Below are positions 36,332-44,764 of a DNA stretch of 64,000 bases, piece after piece. This DNA is from Candidatus Zixiibacteriota bacterium (lineage in GTDB: Bacteria > Zixibacteria > MSB-5A5 > GN15 > PGXB01). The notes beneath the pieces are model-generated. The model was not told the DNA's origin, did not search any database, and saw only the letters and a list, made by a program, of their open reading frames with translations. The translations under genes were made by a program, and so were the position numbers. Position 1 is the first letter of the stretch; the number at the start of each line of letters is the position of its first letter. The stretch is from NCBI GenBank assembly GCA_016933955.1, contig JAFGTT010000008.1:62001-126000 (forward strand), given 5' to 3'.

Positions 36332-37425
36332 CCGAAGATAGACTGCCAATCGAGGATTTGAAAAAGGAGTTTGACAAAAAAGTCGCTCTTTACGGGTCGC
36401 TGAAAACGGTGGTGGAAAACCTTCAGCCCAAAATCGAGGATCCCGATATCGCGGCGGTGGTGGCCCGGCGGACCGGGATTCCGCTGTCGAAGATGATGAC
36501 CGCCGAAAAAGACCGCCTGGTGAAAATGGAGGCGGTGCTATCGGCTAAAATTATCGGACAGGAAAACGCCATCAAGGCCATTGCCAATGCCGTGCGGAAA
36601 TCCCGCGCGGGATTGAAAATGCCCAACCGCCCGGTCGGATCGTTTCTTTTCCTGGGGCCCACCGGAACCGGTAAAACCTATTTGCCCAAGCTCCTGGCCG
36701 AATTCCTGTTCGATGATAAAAACGCCATGGTGCGGATGGATATGTCGGAGTTTATGGAAGCCCATTCGGTGGCCAAGATAATCGGTGCTCCGCCGGGATA
36801 TGTCGGTTATGAGGCGGGCGGCCTGCTGACCGAAGCGGTTCGGAGGAAACCGTTTTCGATTGTTCTGTTCGATGAGGTCGAAAAGGCTCATCCCGACGTT
36901 TTCAATGTCCTTCTGCAGTTGCTTGATGACGGCCGGCTGACCGATGGCCAAGGCCGGACGGTCGATTTCTCCAACACCGTCGTGGTCCTGACCTCGAATT
37001 ACGCCGCCGATAAAATTCTTGATGCCGACCGGGAGGGCCGCGAGGTTAACATGGATGAAGTCCGGTCATTTCTGTTCAGTAAGTTCCGCCCGGAATTTTT
37101 AAACCGGCTCAACGATATTATTATATACCATTCATTCACCCCGGAACAGGTGCAGAAAATCGCGGCTTTGGAATTCAAACAACTGGCCGTATTACTGAAA
37201 GACCAGCATATCGAAGCGATTTTAAGCCCGGAGGCCGAAAGCAAACTGGCCCGCGACGGGTATACCCCGGAACTGGGCGCCCGCCCGATTCAGAGGACAA
37301 TCGAGCGGGATATTATCAACCGGCTCTCGGTGGAAATAATCACCGGGGCGATTGTCCCGGGCGATAAAATTCTGATAGATGTCAGGGATGAAGTTTATAT
37401 CTTTACCAAACGAGAAAAGTCTTAA
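36328..37425 (+). CDS. tssH: TssH (ClpV) C-terminal half: AAA2 and D2-small domain
   Basis: A 365-residue protein with the second half of ClpV. A short helical N-terminal piece completes the middle domain, then VVARRTGIPLSKMM, the linker GQENAIKAI, Walker A GPTGTGKTYLPK near residue 110, pore loop APPGYVGYEAGG, Walker B SIVLFDEVEKAHPDV, arginine finger FRPEFLNRLND and sensor-2 GARPIQRTIERDI. All functional residues are present. Translation should be coupled to the first half through the 4-base ATGA overlap. The gene is followed after 23 bases by tssB. Confidence 0.9.
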   Translation: MTEDRLPIEDLKKEFDKKVALYGSLKTVVENLQPKIEDPDIAAVVARRTGIPLSKMMTAEKDRLVKMEAVLSAKIIGQENAIKAIANAVRKSRAGLKMPNRPVGSFLFLGPTGTGKTYLPKLLAEFLFDDKNAMVRMDMSEFMEAHSVAKIIGAPPGYVGYEAGGLLTEAVRRKPFSIVLFDEVEKAHPDVFNVLLQLLDDGRLTDGQGRTVDFSNTVVVLTSNYAADKILDADREGREVNMDEVRSFLFSKFRPEFLNRLNDIIIYHSFTPEQVQKIAALEFKQLAVLLKDQHIEAILSPEAESKLARDGYTPELGARPIQRTIERDIINRLSVEIITGAIVPGDKILIDVRDEVYIFTKREKS

Positions 37426-37448
37426 TTTTAATTACAATGGAGGAATAA

Positions 37449-37889
37449 ATGGCAAAATTTATTCTTGGTGCAACCGAGCGAATCAAAAAAGATGATTCTA
37501 TCCCGGTTGAGCTTCTGCCGTCCAACAAATTGCTCTATGTGGCCAAGCTCAACAACAGCGAGGATCCCGATCCGACTCCGGCCAAATGCCAGAATCTCAA
37601 GGAAGTTTTCGAGAAGTTCCGGCCTTCGTTTTCCACCGAACTGGAGACAACCGACGGTGAACCGGTCAATGCCAAATTCGAGATCAAGGCCATGAAGGAT
37701 TTCACCTCCAAGGAATTGATCGAGAAAAATGACTATCTCCAGAAGACGTACTATAGCAAGGAGATGATTGCCGATCTGGATAAGCAACTCAAGAAAAACA
37801 ATGCCTTGAAGAAAACGCTGTCCGACGAGGAAAAGAAAAAAGCCCTCTTGAAGGCGGCCAAATATTACATAGACCTTCTGACCGAATAG
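37449..37889 (+). CDS. tssB: TssB, small subunit of the contractile sheath
   Basis: A 146-residue protein that forms the T6SS sheath with TssC. The region LSNKLLYVAKLNN-like strand, the CQNLKEVFEKFRPSF segment and FEIKAMKDFTSKELI correspond to the TssB/VipA core, followed by a long charged helix and a C-terminal helix. It is shorter than the usual 165-170 residues. GGAGG lies 8 bases before the ATG. Its place between tssH and tssC supports the call. Divergent in sequence from proteobacterial VipA, nearer in style to Bacteroidota homologues. Confidence 0.86.
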   Translation: MAKFILGATERIKKDDSIPVELLPSNKLLYVAKLNNSEDPDPTPAKCQNLKEVFEKFRPSFSTELETTDGEPVNAKFEIKAMKDFTSKELIEKNDYLQKTYYSKEMIADLDKQLKKNNALKKTLSDEEKKKALLKAAKYYIDLLTE

Positions 37890-37906
37890 AAGCGAGGTGA
37901 TTATAA

Positions 37907-39331
37907 ATGGGTGAAGAAGAAAAACTGCAGCCGCAACAATCCGAAGCCGCCGAGGTCAAACCCGCCGCACCGGCAATGGAGAAAGTGTCCGATGAGGAAT
38001 TCGCCTCAATCTTGAGTGATACTTTCGGTGATTTCAGCAAACTGGCGGCCCTGTTGCCGTCATTCAAAACCGCCGAGGGCGATCTGGTCCGGGGAGTCGA
38101 ATGGCTGGACCCCAAAAAGGACTTCCAGCGCAAGGAATTCTTAACCAAAAAGGATTTCGAGAATCAGCGGAAACTTCTGGCCGAACGCCTGAAAATCTGG
38201 ATGGAAGCGCTCGGGGCTTCCGACAATCTCGATGATATCCGCAAGACTCTCAATGAAAAAGCCACCGCTCTCGAGACCAACCTGGAAAAGAACATGAAAA
38301 AGGTTCACCGGGCCGGCCGCGAGCTGGAAACCACCTACCGGGCCATCGACAAATTTTTCGCCAACGCTCAGGCTGAACCGGATGAGAAGGTCAATGCTTA
38401 TTTCGCCAATCTGGGTATCGAGCAATTGACCGATCCCAATGACCGCGAGAAGTTCGAGGAGTTAACCAGGGCCATTTCCGATCTGTACCGCGAATGGAGT
38501 ATCAAGGAATGTTTCTCGATGGCCGTTATCCCCGGTTATCTGGGCAGTGTCGAAAATATCGACACTGTGGCGCGCCAGCTGGGTTTGCCCAACAAGGTTC
38601 ATGTCATGACCGATCTGCCGAATTTCGAGAAGTTCGAGGAAGTCATGGACATGCTCGAGGACCCGGCTTATGCCAACCTTCCTGGGATCGACAGCTACAA
38701 GCAGTATGTCTCGGTTTTCGCCAACTATATCATGGCCCGCAATGCCAATCAGTATGAGGACGAGGACATGTGGATTCCACCGTCAGCGGCGGTGGCCGGG
38801 AAGATGTACCAGGGTGATATGAATGTCGGTATGCAACAGCCGATGGCCGGTTTCAAACACGGTAAGATCAATGATGCCAAGTATCTCCGGTTCAAGGCAA
38901 ATCAACCTGATGCCAGCAAGATAAACGAGAAGGGTGTCAATCCGATGGTCAATTTCGAAGGCTCGGCCGTGGCCATGGGTTCATCGACCCTGTTCACCAA
39001 AGAGACATTCAACGTCTATTCGATCCGGCGAACATATGACTATGTTTACAAAACTCTGCGCAACTATCTCAACAAGCAAACCTTCTCGGTTATCGACCAG
39101 AAATTCGTCGATTCCATGAGACGGGATATCGACAAATTCATGAAGGCCATCTCCGGTGGGGATAACATCCTTCAGGACTACAAGGTCGAGATTTTTGCCG
39201 ATGAGGAGATGCGCAAGAGGCAGGAGATCGATATCAAGGTCGCCCTTAATCCGAAATATCCGGCGCGAACCTTCAACATCGAATTCGCGGCCTGGAACGA
39301 AGATAACCAGACTAACGTCAAAGATAAATAG
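37907..39331 (+). CDS. tssC: TssC, large subunit of the contractile sheath
   Basis: A 474-residue sheath protein. After an N-terminal Ala/Pro/Glu-rich tail come the TssC elements: a helical domain with ALETNLEKNMKKVHRAGRELE, the KFEELTRAISDLYREWS segment and the core with YLRFKANQPD and EGSAVAMGSSTLFT, ending in NPKYPARTFNIEFAAWNED, the handshake-type C-terminal strand region. It starts 17 bases after tssB. The sequence style resembles Bacteroidota TssC more than VipB. A perfect hairpin lies 10 bases after the stop. Confidence 0.88.
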   Translation: MGEEEKLQPQQSEAAEVKPAAPAMEKVSDEEFASILSDTFGDFSKLAALLPSFKTAEGDLVRGVEWLDPKKDFQRKEFLTKKDFENQRKLLAERLKIWMEALGASDNLDDIRKTLNEKATALETNLEKNMKKVHRAGRELETTYRAIDKFFANAQAEPDEKVNAYFANLGIEQLTDPNDREKFEELTRAISDLYREWSIKECFSMAVIPGYLGSVENIDTVARQLGLPNKVHVMTDLPNFEKFEEVMDMLEDPAYANLPGIDSYKQYVSVFANYIMARNANQYEDEDMWIPPSAAVAGKMYQGDMNVGMQQPMAGFKHGKINDAKYLRFKANQPDASKINEKGVNPMVNFEGSAVAMGSSTLFTKETFNVYSIRRTYDYVYKTLRNYLNKQTFSVIDQKFVDSMRRDIDKFMKAISGGDNILQDYKVEIFADEEMRKRQEIDIKVALNPKYPARTFNIEFAAWNEDNQTNVKDK

Positions 39332-39341
39332 CAATACGGAT

Positions 39342-39366
39342 CCGGGCGTATTTACCATACGCCCGG
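39342..39366 (+). other. Perfect 10-bp hairpin between tssC and hcp
   Basis: CCGGGCGTAT (39342-39351) and ATACGCCCGG (39357-39366) pair perfectly around the loop TTACC. No T-run follows (CGAAAATTAG), so it is a poor terminator and more likely an mRNA processing or stabilising structure. Confidence 0.75.
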
Positions 39367-39419
39367 CGAAAATTAGAATATTTAAGAATAACCCAAAACC
39401 CTGAAGAGGAGAGCCTGTT

Positions 39420-39830
39420 ATGGCAAGGAGACCAATTCTTGAGATCGACGGCGTTCCCTACAAGAACGTGTACGAAATTTCTTATGACCTGTATACCGCC
39501 AAGGACGAAACCGGCCGACCGGCCGACCGGGCCCATGCCGGAACCATCAAGGTCAAAATCGAATCCGATAAGGACGGTAACGTCGATATCGCCCGCTGGG
39601 CCATGGATACCAGCAAACCGAATTGGAAAGGCGGCAAAGTGGTCTTCAAGAACCCCGATGACGCCACCATGAAGGAATTGACATGGGAGGAAGGCTTCAT
39701 TACCAAATTCGAAGAGACCATCCCGCATGTCAAAGATCGTCCCGATGAGCAGATTTGCCAGTATTTCGAGATTTCCTGTCACAAGCTGACCATCGGTGAT
39801 GCCGAAATAGATAATCGCTGGGAAGAATAA
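39420..39830 (+). CDS. tssD: Hcp (TssD) tube protein
   Basis: A 136-residue tube subunit, shorter than canonical Hcp (about 160-170). Beta strands are seen in RPILEIDGVPYKNVYEISYDL, AGTIKVKIESDKDG and KVVFKNPDDATMKELTWEEGF, with the ending CQYFEISCHKLTIGDAEIDNRWEE. This follows the Bacteroidota-type TssD family rather than proteobacterial Hcp. GAGGAGAG lies 6-10 bases before the ATG, a strong ribosome-binding site that fits a highly expressed structural protein. Perfect hairpins stand on both sides of the gene, between tssC and vgrG. Confidence 0.85.
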   Translation: MARRPILEIDGVPYKNVYEISYDLYTAKDETGRPADRAHAGTIKVKIESDKDGNVDIARWAMDTSKPNWKGGKVVFKNPDDATMKELTWEEGFITKFEETIPHVKDRPDEQICQYFEISCHKLTIGDAEIDNRWEE

Positions 39831-39843
39831 TTTTCCCGGAATG

Positions 39844-39867
39844 GTCGGGCGGCGATAGCCGCCCGAC
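39844..39867 (+). other. Perfect 10-bp hairpin between hcp and vgrG
   Basis: GTCGGGCGGC (39844-39853) and GCCGCCCGAC (39858-39867) pair perfectly around GATA. No T-run follows (TGCTGAACC). With the hairpin at 39342-39366 it brackets the hcp message. It could slow 3' exonucleases and limit read-through into vgrG. Confidence 0.78.
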
Positions 39868-39896
39868 TGCTGAACCATTAAAGACCTGGTAGTATT

Positions 39897-41678
39897 ATGG
39901 CGGAAAAAATGCCCCTGGATCCCAAGGCCGATGCCCGTGAAAAAGGCGGCGGCGAGGAGAAAAAACAATCGATCTTGAACACCCCGGCCGAATGCACCCT
40001 GGTGATCGATGGCCGACAGATTAAATATGATATCGCCCGATTGGAAATCAAACAAACCATCGACGGCCATCATATCATGAAACTGCGCGCCCACCAACAG
40101 GGCCAGATTTCCGCCGCGGCCGATTTCGCCGATCAGATACCATATGCCGATTATCTCGGTAAATCCGTCTCGATTACCATTAAGCCGACCGGAGGGATGG
40201 TCGATGCCGCCCGGGAGCATGGTTTTATCGGGGTGATTACTCAAATTGATCTCGACAACAGTATCGACGCTCTCAACCAGACCATGGTCACCGCCGCCAG
40301 TCCGACGGTTTCCATGGATGGCGCCGAACATAATGTTTTTTATCGCGACCAGAGCGCATCGGATATAATCGGGGCCATTCTGAGAAAACACCCCCTCACC
40401 CTCGGCAAGATCGAATCATCGAGCGGCACGCTCGCTTTCAGTGTTCAGTATCGCGAAACGGATTATGAATATGTCATGCGGCTGGCCGCCTCCGGCGGCC
40501 TGTTTGCCCTTTATGACGGCAAAGAATTCCGGGTGGTGAAAGCCAATTCCTCCAATGCCGAAGAACTGGTTTGGAGGGAATCGCTGGGCGCCTTCAGTGT
40601 CGGACTGGGTACCGCTCCGGCGGAATTCAATGCCCGGGTTTATAACTACGAGCAGAAAAAAACCTATACTCAGGATACCGCCTCATTATCGCAACAGGCC
40701 TCGCTGTCGAATCTCTCGCGGATTTCTCCCGAAGCCTCGAAAAAGATTTTTTCCGAATCCGGTTTTTCCGCCGCGCCGGCCGTGGTCGATGATGCCCAGT
40801 CACTGGACGGAACCCTGCAGAAAGAAAGACTGCGGGCGATGGGCCGGATGATTGTCTGCAAAGGACAGTCGAATATTCCCCGCCTGTCGGTCGGGCGTTG
40901 CGCCAAGATCAAGGGGATGAAAAATTTCGACGGGATGTACTGGGTGACGGCAGTTACCCATATTTACGACGACACCGGGTACTATAACACTTTTCAATGC
41001 ACCCCGGTCGATATCGCCTACCCGGCCGCCCGCTCCTCCCGAAAACCGGCCACTCACCTGCAGATGGCGGTTGTGGTGGACAACAACGATCCCGATAAAC
41101 TGGGAAGAATCAAGGTTAAATTCCCCTGGAATGAATCCGATGAGACACCGTGGGTCAGGCTGGCGGTCCCTCATGCCGGCGATAAACGCGGTTGGCTCAG
41201 CCTGCCGGAAATCGATGATGAGGTGTTGATCGGCTACGAGCAGAATAATCCCGACCTGCCCATCGCCCTGGCCGCCCTTTATAACAAGGAGACCGCTCTT
41301 CCGGCCGATCCCGGAGGTTCCAATGATTTCAAGGTCTTCGTCACCCGGAGCGGCAATCAGATATATATGAGCGATGAGGACGGAAAAGAGGAAATAAAGA
41401 TCCTTCAGAAAGGTGATAAAAATCAGATCGTCCTGCAGCTTTCCGGCCCGAGCATCACCATCAAGAGCGATGGCGGCGATATCAGCCTTGAGGCCAAAAA
41501 TATCACTATCAAGGCCGATGAGGCGATTAAGCTCGAAGGCGGGAAAGACGTTAATGCTAAAGCCGGAGCCAATCTTAAAATTGAAGCTTCGGCCAATATG
41601 GATTTAAAAGCCTCGGCCATGATGACCGTTGACGGAGGCATGACCACCGTTAAAGGACAACCCCTCCAGCTCAATTAA
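39897..41678 (+). CDS. tssI: VgrG (TssI) spike protein
   Basis: A 593-residue spike protein. Residues about 30-380 are the gp27-like part with phage-late-control D features (YRETDYEYVMRLAASGGLFALYDGKEFRVV). The gp5 OB-fold follows at about 385-470: MAVVVDNNDPDKLGRIKVKFPW, then WLSLPEIDDEVLIGYEQNNPD. A C-terminal beta-helix built of short DIxLxAxxITIxA-like repeats (ITIKSDGGDISLEAK, ITIKADEAIKLEGGK) ends the spike. There is no enzymatic extension, so cargo must be carried by PAAR or adaptor proteins. It lies 8 bases before tssE. Confidence 0.95.
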   Translation: MAEKMPLDPKADAREKGGGEEKKQSILNTPAECTLVIDGRQIKYDIARLEIKQTIDGHHIMKLRAHQQGQISAAADFADQIPYADYLGKSVSITIKPTGGMVDAAREHGFIGVITQIDLDNSIDALNQTMVTAASPTVSMDGAEHNVFYRDQSASDIIGAILRKHPLTLGKIESSSGTLAFSVQYRETDYEYVMRLAASGGLFALYDGKEFRVVKANSSNAEELVWRESLGAFSVGLGTAPAEFNARVYNYEQKKTYTQDTASLSQQASLSNLSRISPEASKKIFSESGFSAAPAVVDDAQSLDGTLQKERLRAMGRMIVCKGQSNIPRLSVGRCAKIKGMKNFDGMYWVTAVTHIYDDTGYYNTFQCTPVDIAYPAARSSRKPATHLQMAVVVDNNDPDKLGRIKVKFPWNESDETPWVRLAVPHAGDKRGWLSLPEIDDEVLIGYEQNNPDLPIALAALYNKETALPADPGGSNDFKVFVTRSGNQIYMSDEDGKEEIKILQKGDKNQIVLQLSGPSITIKSDGGDISLEAKNITIKADEAIKLEGGKDVNAKAGANLKIEASANMDLKASAMMTVDGGMTTVKGQPLQLN

Positions 41679-41686
41679 GCAAGCCC

Positions 41687-42061
41687 ATGGAATATTTAAC
41701 CCTACCATTTGTTCTGCGCAAAGGTTACCTGGATAAGACCGATCTCTACGAGTCGATCTCCTATTCCATCGGCCTTTTATTAAGCAGCCGCCCGGGCACC
41801 ATGCTGTTCGATCCCGAATACGGATGCGATATCTGGGACAAGGAATTTTCCGATGTCTTGACCGCCAACAAGGCCGATCTCCGGGCCAATGTCAGGAATG
41901 CGATCGATAGATATGAAAAACGACTGTACAATGTTTCTATCTCCATCGGCGATGTCGATAGCAGCCCCACCCATACTCTCGGCCTGGTGGTTAAAGTCAC
42001 GGGCAATTATCGCGACAACGGCGAGGAAAAAAAATACGGTGAAGCTTTTAAAATTGGATAA
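41687..42061 (+). CDS. tssE: TssE, gp25-like baseplate protein
   Basis: A 124-residue GPW/gp25 family protein that starts sheath polymerisation in the baseplate. The family motif is clear: SISYSIGLLLSSRPGTMLFDPEYGCDIWDKEF, followed by the helix NVRNAIDRYEKRLYNVSI and the strand LGLVVKVTGNYRDN. It stands in the usual order before tssF, 20 bases apart. Confidence 0.92.
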   Translation: MEYLTLPFVLRKGYLDKTDLYESISYSIGLLLSSRPGTMLFDPEYGCDIWDKEFSDVLTANKADLRANVRNAIDRYEKRLYNVSISIGDVDSSPTHTLGLVVKVTGNYRDNGEEKKYGEAFKIG

Positions 42062-42081
42062 TCAGGAAGAAATCAGAAACC

Positions 42082-43752
42082 ATGCCCGAACATAAATCCC
42101 GTACCCGGGAACAAATATTTGCCGAGATGCATCGCGAACTGCGAAACTGGAATCAGGATATTCCGGAGTCGCCGGACCGCATGGACCCGATCCTGAAAAT
42201 TCTTCTCCAGCTTTATTCACAGCAACTGGCCCGGATCGATACCCGTCTCGACCAGGTCTGGACGGTGGCCACCAACGCTCTGATAAAATCGCTCCTTCCG
42301 GAAAGCAAACGCTGGCCGGTCCCGGCCTTTACGGTGATGCGTTGCGCCCCGACTGATCCGGTGGTGGTGGTCGATCGCCACACCCGTTTCTTTCATCGCG
42401 ACGATCGCGAGGGCGGCCAGACTTTTTTCTTCTCACCCCGGCGAACCGAAAACCTGGTATCTGCCCGGGTCAAACATGTCTTTATGAAAATCGACAACAC
42501 CCTGGTCGATTTGTCTCCCTCGAGTCTTGAGGGAAGCTCCACCCACACCCGGATCCAGATAACTCCACCGGGCGGACAGGCCACCGAGATATATCTGGCC
42601 ATCGAGCATTACGGGCCGGCGGCGAATTTTAAAAATGCCGCTATCTTCCTCAAGGGCAATCCCGATGCGCTCAAACAACTGCGCTGGGCTTACTGGCTTC
42701 CCGGAACGGCTTCGGGCCGGTATCTGGAAAAGGCCTCGTTCTGTCCCGGCCTGACCAGCAATCTGGAAACCATGTTTACCGAACACGGACGGCCGATTAA
42801 CTGGGGCGGGCTTAGAAGCAGTACCGACCTGTTCAAACCGCTCGAAAATAATTTTGTCGTTATTCCGGATAAATTCACCGGCGGTTGGGAGCCGGGACCG
42901 CCATCCGAGGAATTGGCCGCCCTGGTCGCCCGGAACAGCATCAATCTGGCAACCGATAACGAAAACACCTACTGGATTCGCCTGCAGTTACCCCGCGGGG
43001 GTAATAAATCGAGCCTGATGTCATCCTTTGAAGTGAATTTTAACTGCTTTGTGGTTATAAATAAAAACGAGTTGACCCTGTTCAAACATACCGGCGGCAA
43101 TCGCCTGGTGGAAATCGAACTGCCCGAGAAAATCTCGAATATTCTCGAAATTATCGATGTCGTCGATTCCAATGGCCGCACTTATTTCCCGCATCACGAG
43201 GCCGTGGCCGACCCGGAACAGAAATTCTATTCACTGGAGGAACGCCGGGATAAGCTGGTCCTCTGGTTCGATTTCTCTCAAGGGATAGAATTGCCCCCGG
43301 ATTCCATTACCGTCAATTATGCCGTTACTGCCGGAACCGATGCCAACGGCATTGAAGCCGGTAAAATCAGCGAGTTGTACGAGAACCATCCCGGAATCAC
43401 TTCCGTCGAGAATATTATCCCGGCCTCGGGGGCTATTCCGGCCCGGACCGAGGAGCAGATTCTAACCGAGGTTTCGGCGCGATTGCGGAGTCGTGATCGG
43501 GCTTTGAGTTTTGCCGAGGTTGCCAACTGGACGAAGACCTTCGATCCCCGGATTACTGCGGCAGTTTGTGAAAACGGAATCGAGCGGGCCGATCACGGAG
43601 TCCGGCGGTGTATTATCGTAACCATCAAAATAAAAAACAGCGAATTTTATTCCGATGATGAAATCGCCCTGTTGCAAACCCGGCTGAACAGTTTCCTGAA
43701 AGAGCGCTCGCCGGTTAACACCCATTACCGGATTCTGGTTGAAAAGGTATGA
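42082..43752 (+). CDS. tssF: TssF baseplate wedge protein
   Basis: A 556-residue protein matching TssF (VasA family). The N-terminal helix DPILKILLQLYSQQLARIDTRLDQVW corresponds to the family start in which Asp-Pro precedes a long helix. The central beta region and the C-terminal ARTEEQILTEVSARLRSRDRALSFAEVANWTKTFDPRI are gp6-like. With TssG it forms the baseplate wedge. Its 3' end overlaps tssG by four bases (ATGA), so the two are translationally coupled, as usual for this pair. Confidence 0.87.
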   Translation: MPEHKSRTREQIFAEMHRELRNWNQDIPESPDRMDPILKILLQLYSQQLARIDTRLDQVWTVATNALIKSLLPESKRWPVPAFTVMRCAPTDPVVVVDRHTRFFHRDDREGGQTFFFSPRRTENLVSARVKHVFMKIDNTLVDLSPSSLEGSSTHTRIQITPPGGQATEIYLAIEHYGPAANFKNAAIFLKGNPDALKQLRWAYWLPGTASGRYLEKASFCPGLTSNLETMFTEHGRPINWGGLRSSTDLFKPLENNFVVIPDKFTGGWEPGPPSEELAALVARNSINLATDNENTYWIRLQLPRGGNKSSLMSSFEVNFNCFVVINKNELTLFKHTGGNRLVEIELPEKISNILEIIDVVDSNGRTYFPHHEAVADPEQKFYSLEERRDKLVLWFDFSQGIELPPDSITVNYAVTAGTDANGIEAGKISELYENHPGITSVENIIPASGAIPARTEEQILTEVSARLRSRDRALSFAEVANWTKTFDPRITAAVCENGIERADHGVRRCIIVTIKIKNSEFYSDDEIALLQTRLNSFLKERSPVNTHYRILVEKV

Positions 43753-44663
43753 CCGCGGATAAGAATAACCTGATGCCCGATTTCTGCAGTCGCAGAAGCC
43801 CGATGCATTATACGACGGCTCTCAATATCCTGATGAAAATGGGGGTCAGCCTGTCGCGGGTGGAAATTCTTGCAGTCGGGGAGTATGAAAATTACCGGGG
43901 TGAGGTCAACCAGCAGGAACCCGATCCGGGAACTCCCGTAGACAGCAAAACCAGAATCGTCCTGAAAATCGGTTATCCCAGCCCCGTTGACCAGATGCCC
44001 TATCAGTTTTTTTATGGTCTGCAGAGAATTCGGTCGGATACCGGCGAATGGGAGGAAAATGCCCGGCGATTGATGGCGCCTTTTGATGCGGCCACGATCC
44101 GGGGCGAGGCCACCGCCTGTTTCGAGCAACTCAAGTACGATTACGGAACTCTGGAACCGGAACATCTAATGCGGGTTCTCAGGCTTTTTGATTTCGATCC
44201 GACTCCCGGCGGTTCCGATCTGAAACGGCTCCTTTTCTGGATTTCTATGTTACCCAATTTCCATCACTGGGCCGGGAATCCGGATTTTGTCGCCACTGTC
44301 CTGAATTTTCTTTTTGGATACCGTATCGAAATTATCGAAAATACCGAAACCGAGTATGATATCCCCGTGGCAATCCAGTCCCGGCTGGGCTCCAAAACGG
44401 GCCGGTTGGGAAGGGAGACGGTTCTCGGGCGAAGGTTTCGGGAGCGTGATTCGAGCTACGAGGTGGTTATTAAAGGTGTTCCGGCATCCGGAGTAGCCGA
44501 TTTTTTACCTGGGCACCCGGTCAGAAAACAGGTCGAATGGGTTCTTGGGTTCTGCATGCCCAATAATCTGGCCTACCGTATTAGAGTGAGGGTCGATGCC
44601 GAACCATGTAAAATCGGGACGAAAGAGGCGCGTGCCTATCTCGGTTACGCCACCTATGTATAG
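43749..44663 (+). CDS. tssG: TssG baseplate protein with PASTA-like N-terminal domain
   Basis: A 304-residue protein. The body (from about residue 85) is TssG/VasB: FWISMLPNFHHWAGNPDFVATVLNFLFG, then RLGSKTGRLGRETVLGRR and VPASGVADFLPGHPVRKQVEWVL, matching the second half of the family. Residues about 18-75 instead resemble a PASTA domain: TALNILMKMGV as the first helix, then GEVNQQEPDPGTPVDSKTRIVLKIG, which follows the family pattern GxVxxQxPxxGxxVxxxxxVxLxV. PASTA domains normally bind muropeptides outside the cell, whereas TssG is cytosolic, so the role here must differ or it is a structural reuse. It is coupled to tssF by ATGA. Confidence 0.82.
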   Translation: MTADKNNLMPDFCSRRSPMHYTTALNILMKMGVSLSRVEILAVGEYENYRGEVNQQEPDPGTPVDSKTRIVLKIGYPSPVDQMPYQFFYGLQRIRSDTGEWEENARRLMAPFDAATIRGEATACFEQLKYDYGTLEPEHLMRVLRLFDFDPTPGGSDLKRLLFWISMLPNFHHWAGNPDFVATVLNFLFGYRIEIIENTETEYDIPVAIQSRLGSKTGRLGRETVLGRRFRERDSSYEVVIKGVPASGVADFLPGHPVRKQVEWVLGFCMPNNLAYRIRVRVDAEPCKIGTKEARAYLGYATYV

Positions 44664-44710
44664 AACAGGAAGGGAGTTATATCATTCAGGGATGAGATCC
44701 GGTATTAATC

Positions 44711-44739
44711 TTGACAACCAAAATCTTTGAATATAAATT
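44711..44739 (+). promoter_or_regulatory. Candidate promoter before tssK-tssL-tssM
   Basis: TTGACA (44711-44716), a 17-base spacer and TAAATT (44734-44739), 25 bases before the tssK start. It lies in the only longer gap (101 bases) of the core operon. The -10 is weaker than that before tssH. Confidence 0.5.
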
Positions 44740-44764
44740 GGCATATCATATCTGAGGCAAGATA

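Noticed and set aside
39342-39366. Terminator between tssC and hcp
   Set aside because: The stem is strong, but the following bases are CGAAAATTAG without a T-run, and the genes are clearly in one functional unit.
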